From contig CANSEY010000007.1 of the NCBI GenBank assembly GCA_947646015.1, positions 1-64,000 on the forward strand: DNA of 64,000 nucleotides, given 5' to 3'. The DNA is from an uncultured Bacteroides sp. (lineage in GTDB: Bacteria > Bacteroidota > Bacteroidia > Bacteroidales > Bacteroidaceae). This document shows positions 8,857 to 18,054 of this stretch, piece by piece. Every line of letters starts with the position of its first letter. The first letter of the stretch is position 1. The notes below the pieces were generated by a model. The model did no database searches and was not told the origin of the DNA. It worked only from the letters and a program-made list of their open reading frames with translations. The position numbers and the translations under genes were made by a program.

Positions 8857-10416
8857 TTATCGAGTAGATATTGATAAATAGTTCCATAATGGATCATGTA
8901 TTTTCATTTTATTTTCTATTACTAGTTCATCGTCTCCACGAAAAGAATAGCGTATATTTTCTCCTGTATTTCCTATAATTCCAATGTTATATAAGTGGCT
9001 CAATATATCTCCTATTTTATACTTGTTTAATAACTTGTCTAAACTTGAATACATTTTTCTACTTTGATCACATTTTTGAGAGATCTGAGCAAAAGTAAAT
9101 GGACATTTTAATGCTGTTAGCATTTTTTTTATGCCGTCTATTTCGTCAGCAGAATAGAATGCACTTAATTCTTCCGCATGTTCAAACCAACTTTGAGTTG
9201 AGTACTCTTTGTTAATGCCATCGAAAACTTGATGAGAAAACTTTGCTTCATTCGGATACTGTTGTTGTGCTATATTTAATAATCTAACTATATCTCTAGG
9301 TCTATACCAAGTTCTATGTAGGATGAATTCCCTTGTAGGTTTCATGTTAATCTGTTCTGGAAAGTATTTTTTCCAAATTTCATCTTCCGTGGATACATCA
9401 ATCCCTAATGATTTTTCACTTGATTGTATTTTCTTGTTTATGATCCTAATTAATGGATGTTCATTGATATTTCCTCCAGATTGTTGCCACTTTAAATTTA
9501 CTCCAAAATCTAAGATAGGTTTATTGATTTCTTTACCAGTGGCATGCATTGCTGAGATTACTTCACTTCTGATAGCTGATATAACATGGATATCATACTT
9601 TAGTTGTTTAGATATATTGTTGATATTATATATAGCTGTAATAAGATCTCGAATTAATCTTATGTCCTTTTGATATTGTTTCTGTTTTGAAAGAGTAAGT
9701 TCTAATTCATCAATAAAAATATATAGTTTATGACTACTTGGTGTCAATCTTTTGTATAGTTCACTAGCCTGTCTTACTATTTGTGAAAATTTGACTAATT
9801 TAGCTTCTTTATTATCCCATTCGAACTCTAATCCGAGTTTTCCTTTCAAAAGTTCTACATCTCCTTCGATTTCGACATTACCTCTTTTTAATTTGGGAAA
9901 TAAAGCAAAAATGCCTGATTCTTCATTACCTAATTTAGGAGCTAAGACACAACTGCAATATTTCTCCCAATTATTATCATCCCTAAAGAATAAATTGGTA
10001 GATTGTTTGGATAGTCTGACTATTTGTCGATGAAGAAACCATTGCCATACATTTGAGAAGTCTTCATCTATGTTGGTGTCTGGATTTTTTAATGCTATAT
10101 ATGTGTTGGCTGCTTGGCTGAAGGCAGTTTTGTCCTCTTCTGAAAATTCGGATTTAAATAATATGAAGGAAGAATGACACTTCGGTATCGTTTCTAAATG
10201 TAAATCAATATATCTTAGAAGTGCAGTCTTTCCGGTTCCTTTTAGTCCTGAAATATAAAAACGTTTTCCATCAATAAAGTCTTTTATATCAATATTTTCC
10301 GGTATAAGGAAGCTGTTGCGGAAAAGTTCTTTTTCTTGGGTCGTATTTCCTGCAAGTTCATTTTTAGCATCTGTTTTTCCAAAGAAGAGGTCCTTGAGTT
10401 GAAGTGTTTGTAACAT
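8857..10416 (-). CDS. P-loop ATPase, Sll1717-like family, probable cargo/defence gene
   Basis: The start MLQTLQLKDLFFGKTDAKNE (ATG at 10416; an alternative is at 10428) matches the typical opening of the Sll1717-type P-loop ATPases as I recall them. Walker A is GLKGTGKTALLRY near residue 44 and Walker B is KLYIFIDELELTLSK near residue 230. The C-terminal third looks like a winged-helix region (FTFAQISQKCDQSRKMYSSL). At about 519 residues it is full length. It interrupts the head operon between terminase and the lysis pair, is more AT-rich than the structural genes, and has its own terminator. These features fit a moron or defence gene, although the activity of the family is not established here. 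Confidence 0.65.
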   Translation of the reverse strand: MLQTLQLKDLFFGKTDAKNELAGNTTQEKELFRNSFLIPENIDIKDFIDGKRFYISGLKGTGKTALLRYIDLHLETIPKCHSSFILFKSEFSEEDKTAFSQAANTYIALKNPDTNIDEDFSNVWQWFLHRQIVRLSKQSTNLFFRDDNNWEKYCSCVLAPKLGNEESGIFALFPKLKRGNVEIEGDVELLKGKLGLEFEWDNKEAKLVKFSQIVRQASELYKRLTPSSHKLYIFIDELELTLSKQKQYQKDIRLIRDLITAIYNINNISKQLKYDIHVISAIRSEVISAMHATGKEINKPILDFGVNLKWQQSGGNINEHPLIRIINKKIQSSEKSLGIDVSTEDEIWKKYFPEQINMKPTREFILHRTWYRPRDIVRLLNIAQQQYPNEAKFSHQVFDGINKEYSTQSWFEHAEELSAFYSADEIDGIKKMLTALKCPFTFAQISQKCDQSRKMYSSLDKLLNKYKIGDILSHLYNIGIIGNTGENIRYSFRGDDELVIENKMKIHDPLWNYLSISTR

Positions 10417-10567
10417 GATTATAAACATTTAAATTTAGGTTGCTAAAATATAGAGAAATATTGATACTTAAAAGTAAAATGATATTTATTTTTAAAGTGA
10501 ATGTACCTAGTATGGTTGTGCTAATACAGGAAAATATATATTTAGATGTATTTTAACAGTGATTTTA

Positions 10568-12286
10568 TTAATTTTTCAAGAAGAATACACCACTGGTGTT
10601 TGATCCAGGTGCCGTGAAATAGAAGTTCATGCCTAACCACAGCGTGTCAAATGCATCAGTTATGTGCGTCTTATATTCATCTGGATTATCAGGAGTGTCA
10701 TCGCTCCCTTCAGGCGTTTTATCCTTTTCAAATCCATTCTTTCCCTGCTTGATGCCAGTCTGTTCCATTGCGATCTTCAGAAATTCATTTTGATGCAAGT
10801 TTATTTGGACCCACAGAAATTGCGGATCTCCTTTCAGAGTCAAGTCTATATTCAGATGCTTCCACTCATGTTTCGGGGCTTGACCGACATAGACCATCGT
10901 CACGTTGTATCCATTCTCTTTGAATACCCGTTCAATGATATCGGCATAAGTTTCTGTAGTGGATCCTGACTCCCAGGTGAACGTATGATCATAGTAGACT
11001 ACTATATCGTGATTAAGTTTCGGACGGTAGTAGTCGGCTATCATCTTGACAAGATCTTGTAGCTTCCCTGGTGTTTTGACATAAAATGACTTGAGAATGC
11101 GCATCGTGTGTTCATTCAGTTGGCCTACGACAGCTGTGGAGATGGATGCATTTGAGTCGAATGCCAGGTGTAGTTCCTGATCGAAGTCAAGATCTCCGTC
11201 TCCCAAACAGCCGCAGGAGGTCAGTTTTCCCCAGTTGCACCCAAGATTCCGGAGGCGTCCATTGTCTTTCGGGATATAGAAGTGAATATTATCATCCAAC
11301 GCAGAATAGAAGCCGTTCGGTACACGGAACAGGCGTTCGTTCATGAAAGCGGTACGCCAAATTAGCGGTGGTGAGTTACGATACATCTGCCAGATAAAAT
11401 CTTCTCCCAGCACTTCAAGGTTGTCGAATACGTCGTATTCACCATAGAAAACCGTGTACTCTTTGGTTTTCCCCGGCTGCGGTTTGATTGGAGGCTGATA
11501 TTTCCTTGCTAGATCCAGGTCAAATTGATATTCTTTGATCTGACGCATCACATGATCCGTGAGTGGCTTGCGTTTGTACTCCTGCAGTTTGAGATATAAG
11601 TTTCTGATCAGGTTGATGTGAGGTGGGGACATTTCATCCATCTTGTCCAGAATCCATTTCCCCATCGATGCGGTCGGCATATCTGTGGAGTAGCTTACAC
11701 TGTGATGGTGCGGGCATTCACCGAAGTATTGCCGGTTACCTCGGTTGGCAGGATCTACTTCACTTTTAATCTTCTCATAGTTGAGAAACTTAGCTTCAGG
11801 GCCTATCACCCAATCCAGCGACATAGAGTTGGCAGACATCCCTTGGTTGAATGACAGGATCACCATGACCGTACCATTCCAAAAGTGGAATGCATTGCTC
11901 CAGCCTTCACCCAGAACAGGACGGACAGGTTTGGCGAATCCCATGCTTGCCGGTGCTTTATGACCAACCACATAGTGAATGCCTTGAATGTATCCCCATT
12001 CAGCCAAAGCCTTGCAGATTGCCGGGAGAGTATTTCCCCATGCCTTAGCGTATGACGGAGAGATGAGACCACCCAAAGATCCCGGCATTTCCCATACATT
12101 CCGGAGGATAATTCGGGCATCAATACCTTCGGACTTCCCGGTACCACGTGATGCGACTATATACTCGTCATGTGCGTTGATGGCCATCGCCTGGCGCTGC
12201 ATCTTATTGAAGAATTTGTCTACGACTTCATATTGCTTTCTGCGATGTTCACGGGCAGATAAGATAGGAGAGAGGGGAGTACTCAT
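10568..12286 (-). CDS. Terminase large subunit
   Basis: This 572-residue packaging motor has an N-terminal ATPase domain with Walker A VASRGTGKSEG near residue 44 and a Walker B-like stretch SLDWVIGPEAKF, where GPEA stands in place of the usual D-E-A form. The C-terminal RNase H-like nuclease shows LAFDSNAS, IVVYYDHTF and HITDAFDTL, giving the expected metal-binding Asp residues. It is coupled to the small terminase subunit by an ATGA overlap at 12283-12286. The role is cutting and pumping DNA into the procapsid. Recognition is confident. Confidence 0.85.
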   Translation of the reverse strand: MSTPLSPILSAREHRRKQYEVVDKFFNKMQRQAMAINAHDEYIVASRGTGKSEGIDARIILRNVWEMPGSLGGLISPSYAKAWGNTLPAICKALAEWGYIQGIHYVVGHKAPASMGFAKPVRPVLGEGWSNAFHFWNGTVMVILSFNQGMSANSMSLDWVIGPEAKFLNYEKIKSEVDPANRGNRQYFGECPHHHSVSYSTDMPTASMGKWILDKMDEMSPPHINLIRNLYLKLQEYKRKPLTDHVMRQIKEYQFDLDLARKYQPPIKPQPGKTKEYTVFYGEYDVFDNLEVLGEDFIWQMYRNSPPLIWRTAFMNERLFRVPNGFYSALDDNIHFYIPKDNGRLRNLGCNWGKLTSCGCLGDGDLDFDQELHLAFDSNASISTAVVGQLNEHTMRILKSFYVKTPGKLQDLVKMIADYYRPKLNHDIVVYYDHTFTWESGSTTETYADIIERVFKENGYNVTMVYVGQAPKHEWKHLNIDLTLKGDPQFLWVQINLHQNEFLKIAMEQTGIKQGKNGFEKDKTPEGSDDTPDNPDEYKTHITDAFDTLWLGMNFYFTAPGSNTSGVFFLKN

Positions 12287-12885
12287 TCTTCTTCCTCCTC
12301 TTCGATGGGACGAATGTCCACCGCTTTTTTGCTCAACATACCTTTGAATCTGCTTCGCATTTCCGACCTGGTTCCTTCAAGATCTTCAATAGGTTCCAGA
12401 CCTTCCAGAAGGGTAACATCATCTGAAGGCTCAAATGATGGAGGAACGAGCTGGGAGTAGTCGAATTTCTCATCTTCTTTGTCCGAGCGAGTGTATTTAC
12501 CTATTTTGTCCAACGCTGCAGCTGCTCCCTTGGCATCTTCTTTGTCTATTGCCATATTGAAGGCTTTTTTCCCGCCTTCGACAATCATATACCGATACCA
12601 GGCTTTTGCGGCCAGTTGAATGTTGCCAACCAATCTGTTGATCATGCCGATGTCCCGGTATGCCTGTGACTGTGATACGGCATCTGCGTTACCTCCGCAT
12701 CCATTCATTAGGAAGTTGACAAGTTCGGTGTCTTGGATCAGAGGATCTTCCATTTTTTTGCTGACACATAGCATCATTCGTTTTTTTATTTCCATTTCAC
12801 GTTGGGACAGGATGCTTGATGCTTCCTCTCTGTCTTTGAACAAGGCATGTTCTATCCGGTCATATGTGGAATCTTTCTTAGGCAT
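12283..12885 (-). CDS. Probable terminase small subunit
   Basis: A 200-residue protein directly upstream of and overlapping the large subunit gene. Helical segments near the N-terminus (QREMEIKKRMMLCVSKKMEDP) and a middle stretch (INRLVGNIQLAAKAWYRYMI) could form the DNA-binding oligomer, and the C-terminus is strongly acidic with a run of Glu. Position and size support the call; no textbook helix-turn-helix is obvious. Confidence 0.55.
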   Translation of the reverse strand: MPKKDSTYDRIEHALFKDREEASSILSQREMEIKKRMMLCVSKKMEDPLIQDTELVNFLMNGCGGNADAVSQSQAYRDIGMINRLVGNIQLAAKAWYRYMIVEGGKKAFNMAIDKEDAKGAAAALDKIGKYTRSDKEDEKFDYSQLVPPSFEPSDDVTLLEGLEPIEDLEGTRSEMRSRFKGMLSKKAVDIRPIEEEEEE

Positions 12886-12991
12886 AACTATAGTGGTTTG
12901 TTGTATTCAAACGAAAGCGAGGACAACACTAGATGTATCGCCCTCGCTTGTGCATGAACTGTTCATAGATCCAGGGGCAATGCCTCTGATG

Positions 12992-13942
12992 TTATTCCTT
13001 ACTTGCGCTCTGTTGCGTCGCAATTTCCTTTTCCAGTGCTGCCAGTTCTTCTTGGTAGCCGGCAACACGATCTAATGCATTTTGCATAACAGTCTTTTTA
13101 CCTTGAGATTCGGCGCGGTTAGCAGCAGATTGGCTGTTAGTAATGTTTTGTTTCAGACGTTTAATCTGACGGGCGATCTCAATACCGCGTACTACACCAT
13201 TCTCACTGTATACCGGTCGTTTCTCTTTAAGGCTCAGTTCACCTTTTCCTTCTGCCCAGGCATCGATTTGTTTCCAAAGCCGGCGGCGTTCGTCATCGAG
13301 CTTGCAGAGCTCTTCGGCTATAGGCTGCCGTTCTTCTGCCGGGATCTCCGAATTAGCTACATCGTTATGCAGGCTTGCATATAGAGGTGCGATTTCCTTG
13401 ATACGGGCATAAGCCTTGCGAATAGACGGGCTGAGTGATTCTTCTGTGATGATTTTGACGCCTGGTGTGTTCAGAGCGTTCACTTCGTTCTGTAAGGCAG
13501 ATAGCTCTGACATCTTCTCGTCAAACTGTTCCTGAAGGGAAACAAGTTCATCTGCGTGACTTTCACTGTCGTCCTCTAAACTGTCAATTCGTGATCGAAG
13601 GTTATTGACCAACTCCTCCAGGGAGGCGATATTCGCTTGCTTGGATTCGATCGTTTTTTTTCGATCATCCTCGCTCATGGTCTTTACTACAACAATTTCT
13701 TCCATTGCGGCAGGATATAAGGAAGGGGAGAATTTAATCTCCTTGTCGAGTTTGGACAAGCAATTAACGAGCTGGGTGAAATGCGGATCAAAAATGTGTG
13801 GATCTTCCGGAGCTGCTGCCAGGTAAGCAGCAAATTTCTTTTTCATAGCTTCCTTTGCGAGAGCATTGAAAAGAACCAGGCCGTCAGCATATTTGCGCTG
13901 ACGGTCTCCTAACCATTGGCTGAGTTGTTCTTGTCTGATCAT
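12992..13942 (-). CDS. Coiled-coil phage structural protein, unknown role
   Basis: The 316-residue product has long heptad-like stretches between about residues 95 and 150 (ESKQANIASLEELVNNLRSR and following) and again near the C-terminus (YQEELAALEKEIATQQ). It overlaps the upstream gene by an ATGA and sits between a structural protein gene and the terminase genes, separated from the latter by 106 nt. It could be a scaffold, internal virion or tail-associated protein. Nothing catalytic is seen. Confidence 0.6.
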   Translation of the reverse strand: MIRQEQLSQWLGDRQRKYADGLVLFNALAKEAMKKKFAAYLAAAPEDPHIFDPHFTQLVNCLSKLDKEIKFSPSLYPAAMEEIVVVKTMSEDDRKKTIESKQANIASLEELVNNLRSRIDSLEDDSESHADELVSLQEQFDEKMSELSALQNEVNALNTPGVKIITEESLSPSIRKAYARIKEIAPLYASLHNDVANSEIPAEERQPIAEELCKLDDERRRLWKQIDAWAEGKGELSLKEKRPVYSENGVVRGIEIARQIKRLKQNITNSQSAANRAESQGKKTVMQNALDRVAGYQEELAALEKEIATQQSASKE

Positions 13943-14640
13943 GATTCTGGTGCGGGAGCTGGTTTAAATCCGCCTATCACTTCCATATCTATGGGAGTCT
14001 CAAGGAAGATCGCAGAGTAATTGGAATCGGCGGTAGCCGTATAGGTGGTACCGCGACGATCACCTCTTGCTTTTCCTCCATTGAAGGAAGGAGCAGTAGA
14101 AGCATATAATCCCGGCTGTCCCATGATCATTTGCCTGCCGTCGGAGTCTTCAAAGATGTAATAGCCTGCTGTGTTTTTTACCAATGCATTGAATGCATGC
14201 ATTTCAGGGGTATTACCAGGGAAGAAGAAGCTTAACGTCAGTTTATAGCTGATCCCGTCAGCTTCTCCCTGTTGCTCCGCTTTATATTCGACTGTCGCAT
14301 CTGTACTATATAGATAAATAGGTTGCTTATATGTTCCTTCTGCAGGAAAAGCAAATGCACCGGCTGCCGCCACTAGTGCTTCATTGTCTGCAGCTTTGCC
14401 GGGATCCGGAACGGTGGGTACTGTATTGGGTGCATCAAATGGGACGAACAGCAAACGTCCTTTATATCCACCCATATTATTTTGACCGACATTCCATTTC
14501 AGTGGTGCGAAAGCCGGACCAGCTGCCAGCATGGTCAATGTATCTCCATCAAGATGGCATGTCTGAGGGTGCAGCTCTGGGATTGCAATAACCAAAGCCA
14601 CAAATAACAAACAGAGAATTAGGTAAGTATATTTTTTCAT
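13939..14640 (-). CDS. Structural protein with N-terminal hydrophobic signal-like segment
   Basis: The start MKKYTYLILCLLFVALVIAI (ATG at 14640) is preferred over an upstream codon. The first 20 residues look like a signal peptide or membrane anchor. The body is beta-rich (FAPLKWNVGQNNMGGYKGRLLF, FPGNTPEMHAFNALVKNTAGYYIFEDSDG, GKARGDRRGTTYTATADS). It directly follows the major capsid gene and is coupled to the coiled-coil gene. I recall similar proteins in Bacteroidales prophages with the same hydrophobic start. A tail-tube or virion surface role is possible, but a secretion-like leader on a structural protein is odd. Confidence 0.55.
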   Translation of the reverse strand: MKKYTYLILCLLFVALVIAIPELHPQTCHLDGDTLTMLAAGPAFAPLKWNVGQNNMGGYKGRLLFVPFDAPNTVPTVPDPGKAADNEALVAAAGAFAFPAEGTYKQPIYLYSTDATVEYKAEQQGEADGISYKLTLSFFFPGNTPEMHAFNALVKNTAGYYIFEDSDGRQMIMGQPGLYASTAPSFNGGKARGDRRGTTYTATADSNYSAIFLETPIDMEVIGGFKPAPAPES

Positions 14641-14706
14641 TAGTGTAATTGTTAAGAGTGAATAGGATAGAGCGACCAAAAATGGCCGCTCATTTTTTAT
14701 CTCAGT

Positions 14707-15972
14707 TTAGGTGTAAGCACCGGTTGCGGTTGTTACTTCGCCTTCCACTACAGTCACTTCCTGATCGGCAGGTTTAGTCTTACCGTCTACAGCAGTAAAC
14801 TCAATAGTGTACTTACCGGGTGTCAGACCAATGATGCATTGACCATTGCTACGTTCAGCAACTTTGCCTTTGATGGCCCAAGCGGCATTCTCCGTTCCTG
14901 TGATATCAACTTGTACGCCTCCGGTCTTGCAATAGTCTCCTGCGAGGTCAAGAGATTCATTCTTTTGCTCATTACAGCGGTATACTTTTTCATGCCAGTC
15001 GCGGATACGGGTGTCATAACCGGTTTGCAGCCAGAATTGCCATTCGTTGGGATCTTCGTAGATATCACGGATCTGACAGAACTTGGTTGCGGCTTGGGTA
15101 TTGAAGGCAACATCCATATTCCCTTTCTTCTGAAGAACCAGGCGTGATCCCTGTCCCAATGCTTCGTGAGAGAGGATTTCAAGCGCAGGGCACATTGCGT
15201 CTTCACGCAAAAGTTCAATCATGCGTTGCATGGAAGGATATTCCTGCATACTCAGTTTGTTGCGGAGAGCAGAGCGTGCAGCTATCAAGACCGTTTCGGC
15301 ACAAAGTAACTGTGGAATTCCTGACTTGGAAGAACGCAGGTAAGTGTTGGCACCACCAATCCATTCAACCAAATTTTCATAAGCGGCGGAGTCTGTATCC
15401 TTCGTGGGCAAAGCAAAAAGACCTGATGGAGCAAAGTTGCCGCGAGCAGCATTGACATCACCTGTTGTAATCAGCATGTCGGCTTTGGTGAACAGACCAT
15501 CAAATGCACCTGACGGTGAAGTTGAGTCTTCATCACGTTCTGCATGAAACAATGTATATACTACATCTTCAACATGAGATTTTACCAATGTGAAGGCAAC
15601 ACGTGTTTCAAGAGGATGTTTCTTGTTGATGTTGCTGACCGGCTGACCTCCTACGATCAACAGTTCACCGTCATCGTATTTTTGAGAGTTTTCCTTTGTG
15701 ATACATACAACATCCTTCGGTTCGATAACGGAAGGTTCATAGCCGAGCAGCTTATCAACCAGGCGGAAATTTTTCCCAATCTTGTAAGACTGAGTTCCAC
15801 CGGCACGCCGGCGTTCATTGATCAAGGCATGTTTGCCTTGCAGGTCCATCACGTTCAATCCCAATTTTGCGGCAACTTCCTGCAGGGTAGCAAATGGAAG
15901 AGCGCGAAGCGCCTTATCATATGTGATTAAGGTTTGGTTCAGTTTCGATACGTCAATTAATTTTTGAGACAT
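14707..15972 (-). CDS. Major capsid protein with C-terminal Ig-like domain
   Basis: This 421-residue protein directly follows the protease/scaffold gene, the normal place for the major capsid protein. It has capsid-like stretches such as LETRVAFTLVKSHVEDVVYTLF and EDPNEWQFWLQTGYDTRIRDW. From about residue 350 the sequence changes to a small beta-sandwich (GGVQVDITGTENAAWAIKGK ... GLTPGKYTIEFTAVDGKT), typical of PEGA/Ig-like domains that decorate capsid surfaces. The capsid call rests mostly on order and general features. The Ig-like domain is clear from its repeat-like beta pattern. Confidence 0.7.
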   Translation of the reverse strand: MSQKLIDVSKLNQTLITYDKALRALPFATLQEVAAKLGLNVMDLQGKHALINERRRAGGTQSYKIGKNFRLVDKLLGYEPSVIEPKDVVCITKENSQKYDDGELLIVGGQPVSNINKKHPLETRVAFTLVKSHVEDVVYTLFHAERDEDSTSPSGAFDGLFTKADMLITTGDVNAARGNFAPSGLFALPTKDTDSAAYENLVEWIGGANTYLRSSKSGIPQLLCAETVLIAARSALRNKLSMQEYPSMQRMIELLREDAMCPALEILSHEALGQGSRLVLQKKGNMDVAFNTQAATKFCQIRDIYEDPNEWQFWLQTGYDTRIRDWHEKVYRCNEQKNESLDLAGDYCKTGGVQVDITGTENAAWAIKGKVAERSNGQCIIGLTPGKYTIEFTAVDGKTKPADQEVTVVEGEVTTATGAYT

Positions 15973-16002
15973 ATTCTTTAATAGTTAAGGTAGGTTAGTA
16001 AA

Positions 16003-16983
16003 TTAAAGGAGTCCGTCAGCCTTCAGGCGTTCTGTGATTCCCTGATAATTGCCGGCATTTTCCTCGCAGTAGGCAGCCAGTTCCTCTTTTCCTCCGTTTG
16101 CGGCAGGTTCACCCTTTGGGGCAGGAACTGGTTCACCCGGTGCCGGAGCTTTCTTTAGATTGGCTACTTGTTCTTTGAGTTGAGTGATCTCTGAATCCTT
16201 GCCGCTTGCCTCGGTTTTCAGATTAGCGATCTCTTGATCTTTTTCACTTACTGTTGTCTTGAGAGTCGCTATTTCAGTAGTCGCATCAGATAATTTCTGA
16301 TCGATCTCCTGTTTAGCTTGTACGAGAGAACTGTTATCCGATTTCAGACGGGTGAATTCATTATGCAGGGAGTCGAGGTTCTCTGCTGATAATTCGGTCG
16401 TTACTGCCTTATCTTGACTGATATTCAGAAAAGATAAAAAAGCTGACCATGATTCTTTTAGAGTCATTTTGTTTTTGAATGAAGTTGTTGATAATGCTGG
16501 CACGGAATTCGTGTCCATACCCGCTGCCAGAAGAACGGATGTGGAACGATCATAGAGGCGAACGGCATTGGAATTTGCCGGTATGTCCACGATGGATGCT
16601 TCCATCAGCTCTGACTCTGTAACTGTTTCGCGAGTCTGACCAGGTACCAGAAGGTCTTTGTTGGCTGATGTAGCAATGATGCGGATACCGACACTTGCGG
16701 CGTTGTAAGTCCCTGCTTCGTATTTTGCGGCAATGTCTTTAGATAGTTGATCAACCTTGTCGAAAACAGGAATGGCAGAAAGTACATCGCCTTCAAGCTG
16801 TATATCTTCCCAATGCCCGATAGCTTTAGTTTCTCCCCAAATGGGAGATCCTTCATCACGAAAATGCATATACAGCATCACCGGGTTCTTCTTGAATGCT
16901 TCGAGGAGCATTCCAGAGGTAAGGACCCGGTAACCGTAACGATTAAGCGATGAATCGGAAAGAATGATACGTTTTTGGCTCAT
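16003..16983 (-). CDS. HK97-type prohead protease fused to scaffold-like coiled coil
   Basis: The N-terminal 165 residues match caudovirus prohead serine proteases. A catalytic His candidate lies in MLYMHFRDEG or GHWEDIQLEGD, and the catalytic Ser in TYNAASVGIRI near residue 95, followed by ELMEASIVDIPANSNAVRL. From about residue 190 the protein becomes a long coiled coil (EIATLKTTVSEKDQEIANLK and so on) and then a Pro/Gly-rich linker, as in a protease that carries its own scaffold or delta domain. It sits just upstream of the major capsid gene. It matures the procapsid by cleaving scaffold and capsid subunits. Confidence 0.8.
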   Translation of the reverse strand: MSQKRIILSDSSLNRYGYRVLTSGMLLEAFKKNPVMLYMHFRDEGSPIWGETKAIGHWEDIQLEGDVLSAIPVFDKVDQLSKDIAAKYEAGTYNAASVGIRIIATSANKDLLVPGQTRETVTESELMEASIVDIPANSNAVRLYDRSTSVLLAAGMDTNSVPALSTTSFKNKMTLKESWSAFLSFLNISQDKAVTTELSAENLDSLHNEFTRLKSDNSSLVQAKQEIDQKLSDATTEIATLKTTVSEKDQEIANLKTEASGKDSEITQLKEQVANLKKAPAPGEPVPAPKGEPAANGGKEELAAYCEENAGNYQGITERLKADGLL

Positions 16984-17036
16984 TGCACTGATTTTGGTGC
17001 AATGATACGCCTATTAGTGAGGGTGCAGAAGGACGG

Positions 17037-17498
17037 TTAAATTTCGATATAGGAGAGCATCGGATGTAATGAGGTCCCGGCAAGTTTCAGCTCATATCCG
17101 GTGAAGTCGGTTACCTTTTTCCCTATAATCAGGTTTAAGGTTCCGAGGAGTGGGTATTCATTCGTGCCATAGATATACTTGTGTCCCTGTGTGTCCTGAC
17201 AGCGTAGAACACAGCCTGTCTGAACTTTATTGCGCAGCTCGTTTGCTGTATTCCCCTCTAATGCGGATCGGGGAAACTGGATGGTCGCTGAATGCTTATA
17301 TGTGATTCCTGCGTCTTTAGTATCATCGGAAGCGACAGTTGGAGCTTCAATGACTCCTCGCGTTGGAAGCGGATACCAGTCGTGTCCTTCCTTGCTTCTG
17401 ATGCATGCCTGGTTCTGATGTACTGCAAACAGGGCTATTTCGTCTGTATTCAGGATTTCGGCAAATAATATGCCTCCCATATTATTGATATTATTCAT
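17037..17498 (-). CDS. Phage structural protein, unknown role
   Basis: A 153-residue beta-rich protein (GGILFAEILNTDEIALFAVHQ ... YGTNEYPLLGTLNLIIGKK) just ahead of the protease gene. I recall similar short proteins in Bacteroidales prophage head or tail clusters, but no function is known to me. Its stop is about 50 nt from the protease start, consistent with one late operon. Confidence 0.5.
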   Translation of the reverse strand: MNNINNMGGILFAEILNTDEIALFAVHQNQACIRSKEGHDWYPLPTRGVIEAPTVASDDTKDAGITYKHSATIQFPRSALEGNTANELRNKVQTGCVLRCQDTQGHKYIYGTNEYPLLGTLNLIIGKKVTDFTGYELKLAGTSLHPMLSYIEI

Positions 17499-17536
17499 AA
17501 CTTATTGATTTTCAATTAGTACGCATTTTTAGAACA

Positions 17537-17552
17537 TTTTTTGATCAAAAAA
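17537..17552. promoter_or_regulatory. Perfect 16-bp palindrome between early and late genes
   Basis: TTTTTTGATCAAAAAA reads the same on both strands and lies between the gene ending at 17578 and the start at 17498. It could be a weak terminator or an operator at the late-operon promoter. Confidence 0.35.
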
Positions 17553-17577
17553 GGGACAATTAACTACACTTGCTCGG

Positions 17578-18054
17578 TCATGTTTTTGTGCGGTGATAGC
17601 CTCTTTTTTTCTCTTTTCGTCGAAGATTAGCCCTCCATCGATAATAATTCTTCTTGAATGCATCTTCGCTGATAGAATCAATCCCATAGCAGGTCATGAA
17701 GTTGTGTATCCCGTCGATATAGGTGATTCCGTAAGTGTGCTTTTGTTCATCCAAGTAATCATGCACCTCTGCCCATAGCATGCGGTCGATCTTGCGAATG
17801 AGAATTATCTGTGAACGTATTCCCAGGTAATTGTAAGTTTTAGGATCCTTCCCGGTAGTACGCTCAGGAAGGATGATGGTGAGATTACCATGATCCTTAA
17901 AGATGTTGGCTGGACGACGTTCTAACAGATCGTAGATAAAATGGTAGATATCCGTTTTATCCGGGAAGCGAATCGGAGAGTCCTGCAAATTGCAGAACTT
18001 TCCGATCAGATACTCCTTAAGATGCTGTGGAACTTCAATCTTAGTAGTAATCAT
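17578..18054 (-). CDS. Small phage protein, possible regulator
   Basis: The start MITTKIEVPQHL (ATG at 18054; an alternative is at 18063) gives 158 residues. The C-terminal half is rich in Lys/Arg (KKNYYRWRANLRRKEKKRGY), suggesting nucleic-acid contact. It is the first gene downstream of the iteron-rich gap at 18055-18615 and lies just ahead of the structural operon. A replication or late-control role is possible from position only. Confidence 0.5.
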   Translation of the reverse strand: MITTKIEVPQHLKEYLIGKFCNLQDSPIRFPDKTDIYHFIYDLLERRPANIFKDHGNLTIILPERTTGKDPKTYNYLGIRSQIILIRKIDRMLWAEVHDYLDEQKHTYGITYIDGIHNFMTCYGIDSISEDAFKKNYYRWRANLRRKEKKRGYHRTKT

